From Udaeobacter sp046731855 (lineage in GTDB: Bacteria; Verrucomicrobiota; Verrucomicrobiia; Chthoniobacterales; UBA10450): a DNA stretch of 12,875 bases. Shown here piece after piece: positions 1 to 7,299 of the stretch (its first letter is position 1; each line of letters begins with the position of its first letter). The notes below the pieces were generated by a model, which was not told the origin of the DNA, made no database searches, and worked only from the letters and a program-made list of their open reading frames with translations. Location of the stretch: the NCBI GenBank assembly GCA_046731855.1, contig JBKPLX010000012.1:1-12875 (forward strand), read 5' to 3'. The position numbers and the translations under genes are program-made.

Positions 1-1028
1 GCATCGCCGCGAATGGGAACGATAAACGCCAGTGGGAGGGGCACGATGACTATCCAGAATGCCATCAGCTTAAGCATGCGATCTCGGCGTATGAAGGCAT
101 AAATAAAAACAAACGCCCACAAAGCTAGTAGCGTTATTGGAGTAATCGTGCGCCCGGCAAACAACAATTCCCCAACAAAACTGGCGTTGGAAGCCATGAA
201 ATTATGCCATGAATATTTTGGCCGATAAGGATCCAAAGTTGCCAGCGTGCCGCTGCCGTGCGTTTTCCCGTAGACATAGAAGACCGTGAGTAATCCAGCA
301 ATCAGCGACGGTGGGCCATAAGACCCGATCCAGCGCAAGAATGCATTCCAGTTCGGCCAGCGCGGAGATTTCAGAAACTCGTAAATTAGGATGATCGCCG
401 GAAGCGTAACTGCCATCTCCTTGCAGTTGAGCGCGCAGACATACAGGACTAGAAATCCCAACAATTGAAGCGGCCTAAGAGAAACGTCTTTCTCGCGGAT
501 GTGGATGTAGTAGGCCAATGCCGCAAAATAAAAGAATCCGCATAAAACGTCATAAATGAACGCGCCGACAAATACGAGGCCGGAAAGCCGCGGGTGGTAA
601 CAGAGAGCAAGAACAGCGAGAAAGGCGATCAAGCGCGAGAACGCGAGTCGTCGGCTCAGGTAATAGACTATGGGAATGGACGCAGCGAGAATGCTGACCT
701 GAACAATTCGGTAAGGCAAAGGGTCCAGACCAAAGAACCGGTAAAGCGGCAGATAGTAAAGCGCGCCTCCCGGTCGATACAGGTACAGCGGAAGATCGTA
801 AAGGGCGACTCCAGCAACATAAAATACTTTCCAAAATACGATGTTTGCCAGGAGCGATTTGAATGCGCCGGCTTGCCAGCAGATCCCCATGTTCATCATC
901 TCGTCTTCACGAAAACCGCCGCGTAACGCTGGCAGAGCAAAGTGGAGGAAATAGGCGATTAGAACGGCCAAGCAAATCGCGTCAAGCAAACGGCATCGCT
1001 GCGGCCGTTCTGTTTCCGGTCTTTTCAT
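1..1028 (-). CDS. GT-C type membrane glycosyltransferase (mannosyltransferase/TMTC-like), 3' end cut by window edge
   Basis: The frame is open from an ATG at 1028 to the left edge, giving 342 residues of a longer protein. A short basic N-terminus leads into a hydrophobic segment (about residues 16-36) and then an acidic loop, GGFREDEMMN (E41, D42, E43). Such an acidic first outer loop is typical of GT-C enzymes, which move sugars from polyprenyl-phosphate donors outside the cytoplasmic membrane. At about 86-108 an RPGGALYYLPLYRFFGL-like stretch followed by LPYRI, and further on CKEMAVTLPAIILIYEFL, resemble GT39/TMTC-type membrane transferases. Many further hydrophobic helices follow. The ATG was chosen because it starts a normal cytoplasmic-to-membrane N-terminus; no strong ribosome site is visible. 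It lies 129 bases after the methyltransferase gene at 1158 on the same strand. The family call is by motif resemblance; donor and acceptor are unknown. Confidence 0.75.
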   Translation of the reverse strand, partial: MKRPETERPQRCRLLDAICLAVLIAYFLHFALPALRGGFREDEMMNMGICWQAGAFKSLLANIVFWKVFYVAGVALYDLPLYLYRPGGALYYLPLYRFFGLDPLPYRIVQVSILAASIPIVYYLSRRLAFSRLIAFLAVLALCYHPRLSGLVFVGAFIYDVLCGFFYFAALAYYIHIREKDVSLRPLQLLGFLVLYVCALNCKEMAVTLPAIILIYEFLKSPRWPNWNAFLRWIGSYGPPSLIAGLLTVFYVYGKTHGSGTLATLDPYRPKYSWHNFMASNASFVGELLFAGRTITPITLLALWAFVFIYAFIRRDRMLKLMAFWIVIVPLPLAFIVPIRGD

Positions 1029-1157
1029 ATGACCCGAAGTTTTAAGAAATGATCATACAATCATCCCGAAATTGGTACCTTTGCGGTTTCCGTAGCTTTA
1101 CAACCTGTGGCAAGGGGTGGTGGGCGGTGGCCGAGATCGGGCAGCTTTTATAAGTAC

Positions 1158-1847
1158 TCACGTTCTTTTCCGACCGGTGAAGTAGATTTTTCCCCACCTA
1201 AAATTGCAGCGCTCGCATCGAAGGGCTTTGTGCAGTGATTCCAAAATAAGTCGCGGCTGGCTCAGCCACTGTTCGTAGGTTTGTCGTTCGTAATAAATCA
1301 TAATCGCTAATGCATCGATCTTTGGTGATAGCCTCCTGACGGTTCGGCTTCGACAAAGCGCATGGGCCACGGAAAGAAAGAAGGTGGCCCACGGCTCGAC
1401 CACTACCAGTAAGCCATCTCGCCTGAGCACGCGCGACCCTTCAGCAAGTGCTCGATCGAGATCATCAGGGAGCACGGGCAAGTGATGCAAGCCGCCTTGG
1501 ACAATAAGAATATCTTTGCTGGCATTCTCAAATGGAAGCTGCCGGCAATCCCCGACCAAAATCTTACCGGGGCCGGCATACTCGGCAGCAAGGGAAGGCG
1601 ACAGGTCGATTCCTTCGACCTCGCTGAAGCCAAGCTGATGCAGTGCTCTTAATCCGCTTCCCCGTCCACAAAATAACTCCACTATCTTCGCATCCCGCGG
1701 CCATTTCATGGCACCTACAAATTTTAATCGTTCACTAAATTTTCGGACTTCTTCCTCGGGGCTTTCAAAGCGCAGGTACGCCTCCTCCCATGGATCATGA
1801 GGAATGTGATTTTGCTCAGCCGGCTTCCTCTGTTTGGATTTTGTCAT
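1158..1847 (-). CDS. Class I SAM-dependent methyltransferase (second of an overlapping pair)
   Basis: From the ATG at 1847 this is a 229-residue soluble protein with a Rossmann methyltransferase fold. Motif I is VELFCGRGSG (56-65), the acidic end of beta 2 is EGIDLS (78-83), and IVQGGLHHLP (115-124) is the usual class I motif before the catalytic face. The C-terminal part is rich in aromatic residues (EPWATFF, then KIDALAIMIYYERQTYEQWL) and ends with a CERC pair (211-214). I have a general impression that this arrangement recurs in methyltransferases of glycan or lipid clusters. A GTG at 1871 would add eight residues. I prefer the ATG, with GAGG about 12 bases upstream, but the choice is open. 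Either start overlaps the end of the preceding methyltransferase gene (32 or 56 bases), which suggests translational coupling. The likely substrate is a sugar or lipid-linked intermediate, by context only. Confidence 0.85.
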   Translation of the reverse strand: MTKSKQRKPAEQNHIPHDPWEEAYLRFESPEEEVRKFSERLKFVGAMKWPRDAKIVELFCGRGSGLRALHQLGFSEVEGIDLSPSLAAEYAGPGKILVGDCRQLPFENASKDILIVQGGLHHLPVLPDDLDRALAEGSRVLRRDGLLVVVEPWATFFLSVAHALCRSRTVRRLSPKIDALAIMIYYERQTYEQWLSQPRLILESLHKALRCERCNFRWGKIYFTGRKRT

Positions 1848-2472
1848 GTCGAACGTGGACCTCACTTTCACTTGGCATTCCCAGCAACGCGATAAAGTGC
1901 AAAGATCGTCCCAGGATCAAATCGGCCGGAAGCGGATAGAGCTTCAAGTTCGATTCCCAGGAGTTGATTCTAAGCCCTAGCTTGTCGAATACACGATGCC
2001 ATTTCGCCAATGACCAATAGTCATACGGGAGGGCGACACCGTGGCGAGCATTTCCTACCCAATCCATGACCCGCAGAGTTAGGTGAGCCAAGCTCCCTTC
2101 GGCAAGGTGATCCTTGATAACAATAGCATGGCGGGCGACACGAACCGCTTCTCGAAGCAGTGTCATTGGTTGGCTCGCGTGGTGAAGCACATCAACAAAC
2201 ATCACAACATCAAAACTGTCTTCACCATAAGGTATGGACTTGCCATCAAATGTGTCGATAGGTATTACGGCATCGTTACGTTGGAGGACATCGATCCCGC
2301 GAATCGAAATATCCGGGCGCTTCTCAGCGATTAGGCGAGCGAGCCGGCCATCACCGCAACCGACATCCAGCACTTTGGAATTAAGCGGTATAAGTCTGGA
2401 ACACCAATCGCTGAGGACCAAAGTGCGCCTCTTATGGACGTATCGTCCATGAACAGCTTCGATTAAACCCAT
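1816..2472 (-). CDS. Class I SAM-dependent methyltransferase (first of an overlapping pair)
   Basis: This is a 218-residue methyltransferase. Motif I is VLDVGCGDG (34-42), the cofactor ribose-binding acidic residue lies in IRGID (57-61), and FDVVMFVDVLHH (87-98) is the motif IV region. Residues 111-121 (RVARHAIVIKD) form the following strand. The frame extends to a TTG at 2574, but the added 34 residues look unlike the family. The ATG at 2472 begins MGLIEAVHGRYVHKRR, a natural start for this type of enzyme. No clear ribosome site precedes it. The 3' end overlaps the start of the next methyltransferase gene. Two adjacent methyltransferases beside glycosyltransferases suggest successive methylation of a sugar, lipid or glycan; the target cannot be deduced from sequence. 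Confidence 0.85.
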   Translation of the reverse strand: MGLIEAVHGRYVHKRRTLVLSDWCSRLIPLNSKVLDVGCGDGRLARLIAEKRPDISIRGIDVLQRNDAVIPIDTFDGKSIPYGEDSFDVVMFVDVLHHASQPMTLLREAVRVARHAIVIKDHLAEGSLAHLTLRVMDWVGNARHGVALPYDYWSLAKWHRVFDKLGLRINSWESNLKLYPLPADLILGRSLHFIALLGMPSESEVHVRHDKIQTEEAG

Positions 2473-2655
2473 TTTTGTTGCATCCGACGAATATTGATGA
2501 AGAAACCGAACGACTTGGGACGAAATTGTCTTGCAATAATAGTTGTCACCCAGGCACCTATTCCAGCCTGCCAAACTGACTAGGGATCATTGATCAGGGC
2601 AGAGATCAGAAAGGGGTGACCACAAATTCCGGCGTTGCTACTATCGAAAACTGGC

Positions 2656-3822
2656 TCATAGACGACGCTTCATTCCCAGAATACTCACAAAGAAACTTGA
2701 AAGCACAGTCTGAAAGCCCAGCGCGGTCAGAGTCGCTCCTGGAATGACCCAGCGCATGGTGACAGCATAATCGAGACGACCGAAATGGGCAGCCTTCCAT
2801 TGCAACACAGCCACGCCTAACAAGGTCAAGCCAGCTAAAAAAGCCAGAGCACCAATGGCAAGACCTCGTTCCAAATAAATCACTTTAAAAAACCGATCAA
2901 TGCGCGGGTCCTTAGGCAGCAGACCTTCGCCGATAGCGAAAGCCTTGGCGCAAATAGCAAACAGAACCGATTGATAACCCATCATAATAGCCAGGCTGGA
3001 GAACAGGAGTGTGTGAGCGTCGAAGGTCACGCTGCCGAGTGTCAATCCTGGCAATGCCAAAGCATATCCAACGAGCCCGATCAGCGCGAAAACAAAACCC
3101 GGAACGAGAAAGAGCCATCGCGGGCTAAACACAAGAAAGAAACGCAGAGTGCGCCAGCCATCACGAACGGTTCGCAGGTGCGGTGCGTGTGTCTTGCGGC
3201 CGTCGGGGTGTAGGGTGATCGGGATTTCCGTCATGCGCGCGCCGTGTAAGCTGGCTTTAATGATCATTTCGGTGGCAAATTCCATTCCGTCGCACCGAAG
3301 CTCCAAACGATCGTATAGCTTCCGTGTAAATCCGCGCAGGCCGCAATAAACGTCGTGAATAGGCGCGGCAAACATATGTTGGGCCATTCGCGAAAAGAGC
3401 GGGTTCCCCAACCAGCGATGTGTGAACGGCATTGCGCCAGGCAGAATTTTTCCGCCTCCGCGCGGCAGACGGCAGCCCGCGACCAGGTCAAAGCCTTCTT
3501 GGAACTTTTTCACAAAGCGGTCGGTCTCTGAAAAATCGTAGCTCTCATCGGCGTCGCCCATCACAATCCATTTCCCTGACGCGGCTTGAATGCCGCCGCG
3601 CAATGCGTTGCCGTATCCTTTTTCCTTTACGTGAATAACGCGCGCTCCGAGTTTCTCCGCGATTAGCACTGAATCGTCGTTGCTACCGTTGTCGGCGATA
3701 ACAATCTCACCCCGCACGCCAGAACGCTCGATGCCAAGCCGCGCCTTCTCAATGCAAGGTGCGAGCGTCTCTGCCTCGTTTAAGCAAGGCATCACGATGC
3801 TAAGGTCCACCGAATCGGTCAT
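2656..3822 (-). CDS. Family 2 glycosyltransferase with C-terminal membrane domain (polyprenyl-phosphate sugar synthase type)
   Basis: A 388-residue protein from the ATG at 3822; the open frame begins at a GTG at 3843, but the ATG sits right before the conserved core. The GT-A nucleotide-sugar fold is clear: LSIVMPCLNE (7-16), IVIADNGSND (40-49), KGYGNALRGG (68-77) and a metal-binding DAD (90-92). HDVYCGLRGF (156-165) and the EFATEMIIKA helix (181-190) are typical of DPM1/dolichyl-phosphate-glucose synthase relatives. About four hydrophobic segments follow (near 235-260, 270-295, 320-342 and 355-383). Family knowledge: such enzymes load a sugar from a nucleotide donor onto a polyprenyl phosphate at the inner face of the membrane. 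The GT-C genes on both sides are plausible users of that product. The sugar is unknown. Confidence 0.9.
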   Translation of the reverse strand: MTDSVDLSIVMPCLNEAETLAPCIEKARLGIERSGVRGEIVIADNGSNDDSVLIAEKLGARVIHVKEKGYGNALRGGIQAASGKWIVMGDADESYDFSETDRFVKKFQEGFDLVAGCRLPRGGGKILPGAMPFTHRWLGNPLFSRMAQHMFAAPIHDVYCGLRGFTRKLYDRLELRCDGMEFATEMIIKASLHGARMTEIPITLHPDGRKTHAPHLRTVRDGWRTLRFFLVFSPRWLFLVPGFVFALIGLVGYALALPGLTLGSVTFDAHTLLFSSLAIMMGYQSVLFAICAKAFAIGEGLLPKDPRIDRFFKVIYLERGLAIGALAFLAGLTLLGVAVLQWKAAHFGRLDYAVTMRWVIPGATLTALGFQTVLSSFFVSILGMKRRL

Positions 3823-3937
3823 GTGACATTTAATTAATAGCACACGATCTCACGAGCACGTGTCCTTTTCACCGTGGCCGGTAGCTTTGAGGCTGAGACA
3901 TCACCTGCGACGCCATCAAGTAAACATTAACCAGAGC

Positions 3938-5623
3938 TCACGGAAATATTACGGCTCGTGTCGCCTTTAATAAGTGTTTTGGAACATACTCGGATGAACT
4001 TTGAGCGCGGCAACGCTCGGCCAGCGAGCGCCAGTGATCAGCCGACTGACCAGAGGGTAGCCGTTCTTCGAGCAGCGCGAGCAGCTGATAATCGTTATGA
4101 AAAGGCGCCGCCACGCGGCCATTAGTACGACCTAACAAATCCTCCCGCCACTGCTGGAGCAATTCCGACGCCGTATGACCGGTATAGGTCGTAACTTCCA
4201 ATCCCCCGAAACGTCGGATGTTCGCCTTGCGACCGTCTGAAAGACCGAACCACGTTACGTAAAAGACGCGGCCTTGGAGGGGAGCATCGAGCCGGGTCGC
4301 TACTTCGCTGACATATTTGTCAGGGAGCATGATGCGATCTTTCGAGTCGTCGAAGAACTGCCCCAATGTGAATGCCATGCTCCATCCTGCGACGATCACG
4401 TCGTTTTCCCGCATTTGCGTATGCAGAAACTTTGCCACGCTGGCATACGGCCATTGGCTTTTGATTACAAACCGCCCATGGATGGAGGGCACCCAACACA
4501 AAACAACTAGAGAAGTGACAGTCCAAGCCGCCACAGTGCCGGCTTTCAGTACACTGAGATGTCTCGCAAACCAATCGACACCCTCTGCCATCAATATTAG
4601 GAGCCAGGGCAGAACAAAAATTAGATAGCGGGCGGCGGCCGACGATTGAACGGATACTCCTTGCAAAGACATAAGGATGGGGCCCATAATGATTGCTCCA
4701 CATAGCAGAAGAAGCGCCCGCTTCTCTCGCACAGCCGACCAACTGCCAGCGAGCAGCAATAGACCAGACAAAAAGATACCATAGCCACCACCCACATACA
4801 CAGCGAAGACCTGCGGAATATACCCCATACTCGTCGGCGGCGTCTCGGTTCCCCATTCCCTGCTAACCTTCACGATATCAGGTAGCAGACGCCAGTAAGC
4901 GGCGCCCGCTACCACAGCCGCTCCAGCTAACGGAATCCAAAGAGTCCTGGATTCCCAGAGAAACTTTCGGCCGCCAGACCACCCAGCGGAAGCGGTTTCG
5001 ACCCCGAGTAGCAATATAAGAAATGCGACTGTGTAAACACCGTTGAGATGCGCAAGCAGGAGCAGGAGAACGACAGCGGCGCATCGGGCGCCGCTCCACC
5101 AGTTTCGCTGCCGGTACCAATGAAAAAATTCAATAATTGTCAGTAGACTGAGGGCGACTAGGAGCGAGTAGGCGCGAATCATTGGACCCCACATCACAAG
5201 GTAAGGATTGAATGCTGCCAAGCTGGCAGCAACCAGTGCGGTGCGTGCGGAGCCGGTAAATTTGAGGGCGAGCGAAGCGGTCAGCGGAATTATTGCGACG
5301 GCTGCTGCCATCGGAAGCAGAGTTAGCCGCCAATCCGCTCCACCAGACAGCCATGCGACGCCCTTCTCGACCAAAATAAAATAATTCATCGACAGCCAGG
5401 TCCCGAAATGGGTCAGGATGTAGCCAGGACTTTCTTTAAGGTAATTAAGCGTACCGATCTCATCCCCAAAAAATACCCGGTTGTGTTGAAGAGCGCAGAG
5501 CAGTGCCAATGTACAAAGAGATATCGCCCCTAACACGAGACGTTCTCGGCGTGATAGGGACCGCAAGCTCAGGTCAGAGTGAACGACATCCAGTAACATG
5601 CGTCTACGACTGCCCGAAAGCAT
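3938..5623 (-). CDS. GT-C type membrane glycosyltransferase (GT39/ArnT-like) with soluble C-terminal domain
   Basis: A 561-residue protein starting at an ATG (5623). A basic N-terminus is followed by a membrane helix (about 29-46) and then FFGDEIGTLNYL, with D54-E55 in the first outer loop. This acidic pair is the expected catalytic motif of GT-C transferases using polyprenyl-phosphate sugars. NPYLVMWGPMIRAYSLL (about 139-155) matches the conserved Arg-Tyr region of ArnT/PMT-like proteins. Roughly ten more hydrophobic segments run to about residue 395. The last 165 residues are soluble and should lie outside the membrane; they contain FGQ/FFDD-type and WFGL stretches I cannot assign to a known domain. 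No strong ribosome site is seen, and an in-frame ATG at 5599 is a possible alternative. The next gene in transcription order encodes the likely donor-making family 2 enzyme. Acceptor unknown: lipid, protein or glycan are all possible. Confidence 0.82.
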   Translation of the reverse strand: MLSGSRRRMLLDVVHSDLSLRSLSRRERLVLGAISLCTLALLCALQHNRVFFGDEIGTLNYLKESPGYILTHFGTWLSMNYFILVEKGVAWLSGGADWRLTLLPMAAAVAIIPLTASLALKFTGSARTALVAASLAAFNPYLVMWGPMIRAYSLLVALSLLTIIEFFHWYRQRNWWSGARCAAVVLLLLLAHLNGVYTVAFLILLLGVETASAGWSGGRKFLWESRTLWIPLAGAAVVAGAAYWRLLPDIVKVSREWGTETPPTSMGYIPQVFAVYVGGGYGIFLSGLLLLAGSWSAVREKRALLLLCGAIIMGPILMSLQGVSVQSSAAARYLIFVLPWLLILMAEGVDWFARHLSVLKAGTVAAWTVTSLVVLCWVPSIHGRFVIKSQWPYASVAKFLHTQMRENDVIVAGWSMAFTLGQFFDDSKDRIMLPDKYVSEVATRLDAPLQGRVFYVTWFGLSDGRKANIRRFGGLEVTTYTGHTASELLQQWREDLLGRTNGRVAAPFHNDYQLLALLEERLPSGQSADHWRSLAERCRAQSSSEYVPKHLLKATRAVIFP

Positions 5624-5867
5624 TGGAACTAGTAAGGTCTCAGTGATCTAACGCGGCATCAGAGCAAGTTGGCTCATTCTTTAAACGGGCCCTTTTGGCG
5701 CCGATAAAGCACACGACGTGAGGTGACACTGCGTGATGTTGCACGCTTCATGGAAACAGGTATTTCATCGCAGCGTATGGCCAGTACTGATTCCCAAAAG
5801 TGCAAGAGCGTTGGGAGGGAATGATTCATACCTCGGAAACTACCTCAGTAATTAAGTATCACCGACG
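5624..5867. other. 244-base gap between the GSCFA gene and the GT-C gene; no firm feature
   Basis: I see no recognisable RNA, repeat or clear terminator here. On the minus strand an ATG at 5829 opens a 51-codon frame ending with TGA at 5674. The peptide begins MNHSLPTLLHFWESVL and ends in a very basic Arg/Lys-rich tail. It has a GAGG just upstream of the ATG but at too short a spacing, and no recognisable family, so I do not call it a gene. A GTGTCAC heptamer on the minus strand near 5727 resembles one half of a Pho box but lacks a second half at the right distance. The length of the gap suggests the GT-C gene may have its own promoter. Confidence 0.4.
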
Positions 5868-6956
5868 TTAATCGAGATAGTTTTGCAGAAACACCTTCAT
5901 GATGTGCTGGGCTCCAGCGCCTGTGACGTGCCTAATGTCGCCCTCCCACGCAGCGGCCCGATCTGAGCTTTGGACAATCTCGTAACTTGGAAAGTAATCC
6001 ACGTTGCTATGCGAAGCAGCCCATTCCTGGGCAACTGCTCTCAAGAGAGACTTGGCCCAGGTATTGGCCACGACAATATCCATAGTTGAAAAGGTGTTCA
6101 TCAAGGGGACTGGTGAGACTGTAACGACGATACGAACGTCGGGGTGTCCATACCGGGTTAGCAGTGCGTGTATGGCCTCCAGATTGGCCAAGTTTTCGGT
6201 GAAGTTGGTAAGATGAAATTCGTATCGATCTTGTTCGGTCTCCAAAAAAGATGGAATGGGCGTTCGATTGATGAAGACATTCGCCTTCGCATCGCGCCAC
6301 ACCTCTGCAAGCCCAAGTGTTAGGATCACGGCGCGACAATTCTCTATGCGCTTGGTAACCGCTTGCATTAACGCGCGGCGCTCGAGTGTTTCTTGCAGGT
6401 CGGCGAACTCCAGGGTCGGGGCAGTGTGTGGATCGTCCCAGGTTGTCTCTGTCAATTGGACAATAGACTCTCGAGGGAATTCCGCGTCCGGATCCAGCGC
6501 CCAGCGTAGTTCGTTCAATATAGAATAGGTATTGTACTTATTGATAAATCCGAGTCCTGAAACTTCCTTGTTGGCCGGCTGAAGCGCCGCAAATTCCGGC
6601 GCTGCACTTTCCACAGTGATCTTGTGCGCTGCCAGGGCGTTCTCGAGACCGCGTGCGAAACATGAGCCGATGGCGTAAAATTTATCGTCCCGGCGCAGCT
6701 TAAACTTGGGATCAACTTTGGGCGTGAACCAAGCGTGACGCAGTCTCTGAAAGGCATATTTGCCGGCAGGATCATCCGGGTCAGCGCTGGCCTGATACCA
6801 ACAGCGTGCCTCATTTGCTTTGTAGTTCTTCAGTGCCTGAGCCGTGGTAGCGATATAGGAAGATTTATTCAAAAGTCGGCTCTCCCCCTGGGGAGTAGGA
6901 GGGGTCATTTTGCCGAGGTGTGCTTCGGCCATGGTGTAAGAGGATTTTAAGGCCAT
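5868..6956 (-). CDS. GSCFA-domain protein (SGNH/GDSL-like, putative glycan or lipid ester enzyme)
   Basis: A 362-residue protein from the ATG at 6956. The open frame reaches a TTG at 7007, and ATGs at 6932 and 6908 are other options. The signature that names the family is present: FYAIGSCFARGLENAL (93-108), with GSCFA at 97-101 and Ser98 as the likely nucleophile. Other family blocks follow in order: INKYNTYSI (138-146), AVILTLGLAEVW (209-220), VVTVSPVPLMNTF (277-289), DYFPSYEIV (320-328) and GDIRHVTGAGAQHI (339-352). Asp340/His343 stand where SGNH hydrolases carry their C-terminal Asp-His. No signal peptide or membrane helix is evident, so a cytoplasmic location is likely. The family is poorly characterised; relation to SGNH enzymes suggests esterase or acyl-transfer chemistry. 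Its position at the head of a glycosyltransferase cluster suggests modification of a glycan, which is inference. Confidence 0.85.
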   Translation of the reverse strand: MALKSSYTMAEAHLGKMTPPTPQGESRLLNKSSYIATTAQALKNYKANEARCWYQASADPDDPAGKYAFQRLRHAWFTPKVDPKFKLRRDDKFYAIGSCFARGLENALAAHKITVESAAPEFAALQPANKEVSGLGFINKYNTYSILNELRWALDPDAEFPRESIVQLTETTWDDPHTAPTLEFADLQETLERRALMQAVTKRIENCRAVILTLGLAEVWRDAKANVFINRTPIPSFLETEQDRYEFHLTNFTENLANLEAIHALLTRYGHPDVRIVVTVSPVPLMNTFSTMDIVVANTWAKSLLRAVAQEWAASHSNVDYFPSYEIVQSSDRAAAWEGDIRHVTGAGAQHIMKVFLQNYLD

Positions 6957-7156
6957 CGGACTCGGCGACTTCCGGCAATGTGCATCGTAATTTCCCTGCC
7001 GGCGCAAGCGTACGCGGCGAGTACGTGCTGAATTTCAGCCAAGCACAGGGCTGCTTCTTTCTCCGTGGAAAATCTCACCTGTGAGGCTGAACGTTGTAGA
7101 CGCTTCTCCCGACCATCGCCTGCTAAAACAATCTCCAGAGCTTTATTTAAACACAT
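6947..7156 (-). CDS. Possible small ORF (69 aa) overlapping the start of the GSCFA gene
   Basis: On the minus strand an ATG at 7156 opens 69 codons ending in TAA at 6947-6949, which overlaps the likely GSCFA start codon at 6956. Such an overlap fits translational coupling. The peptide starts MCLNKALEIVLAGDGREKR. It contains an alanine-rich helix-like stretch (TEKEAALCLAEIQHVLAAYA, about residues 30-49), then a short strand-like ITMHIAG and a basic end. AGGG lies about 11 bases before the ATG, a weak ribosome site. I recognise no family. It may be an unrelated chance frame, with the region simply being the GSCFA leader; the frame also extends to a TTG at 7213. Confidence 0.35.
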   Translation of the reverse strand: MCLNKALEIVLAGDGREKRLQRSASQVRFSTEKEAALCLAEIQHVLAAYACAGREITMHIAGSRRVRWP

Positions 7157-7299
7157 AGATCGAGGCGCCCTGTGACAGGAACCGGAGCCTACCGAAGGAC
7201 CTTTTCTTCGCAATAGGTTTCTCTAACCTGGGCAACATTTGAATTGGCAAAAAGCTTCACTGGCAAATTGAAACAGTTTCGGCGATAAAGCGAACTGCC
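7157..7299. promoter_or_regulatory. Divergent intergenic region between the glycan cluster and phoB
   Basis: This stretch, or 6957-7299 (343 bases) if the small ORF is not real, must hold the promoters for the minus-strand cluster and for phoB. A TGGCAAA heptamer occurs twice on the plus strand (7245-7251 and 7261-7267, start-to-start 16 bases), just upstream of phoB. A short palindrome, GAAAC-A-GTTTC, follows. CCTGTGACAGG near 7169-7179 contains a CTGTCAC heptamer on the minus strand, identical to the first half of the Pho box before pstS, but no properly spaced second half is present. No convincing -35/-10 pair could be assigned. Confidence 0.35.

Noticed and set aside
594..926. Plus-strand open frame of 110 codons opposite the left-edge GT-C gene.
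   Set aside because: It lies antisense to a membrane protein with clear GT-C features, and its product is a low-complexity Arg/Lys/Glu/Ser-rich peptide with no family features.
1029..1157. Possible terminator or promoter between the second methyltransferase and the left-edge gene.
   Set aside because: Only a five-base ATGAT/ATCAT inverted repeat and no T-run; no convincing promoter boxes.
2473..2574. Extending the first methyltransferase to a TTG at 2574.
   Set aside because: The extra 34 residues have no family resemblance, TTG is a rare start, and the ATG at 2472 matches the usual beginning of such proteins.
3842..3863. Short imperfect inverted repeat ahead of the family 2 glycosyltransferase gene, followed by CCTTTTC on the plus strand.
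   Set aside because: The stem is interrupted, and the T-rich stretch is on the wrong side for minus-strand transcription, so it is not a terminator for the neighbouring genes.
4320..4856. Minus-strand open frame of 178 codons in another frame of the 561-residue GT-C gene.
   Set aside because: It is a shadow frame: it lies wholly inside a strong coding region and gives a Cys/Arg/His-rich product without motifs.
5720..5735. Pho-box-like GTGTCAC on the minus strand upstream of the GT-C gene.
   Set aside because: No second half site at the required 11-base period; a single heptamer is expected by chance.
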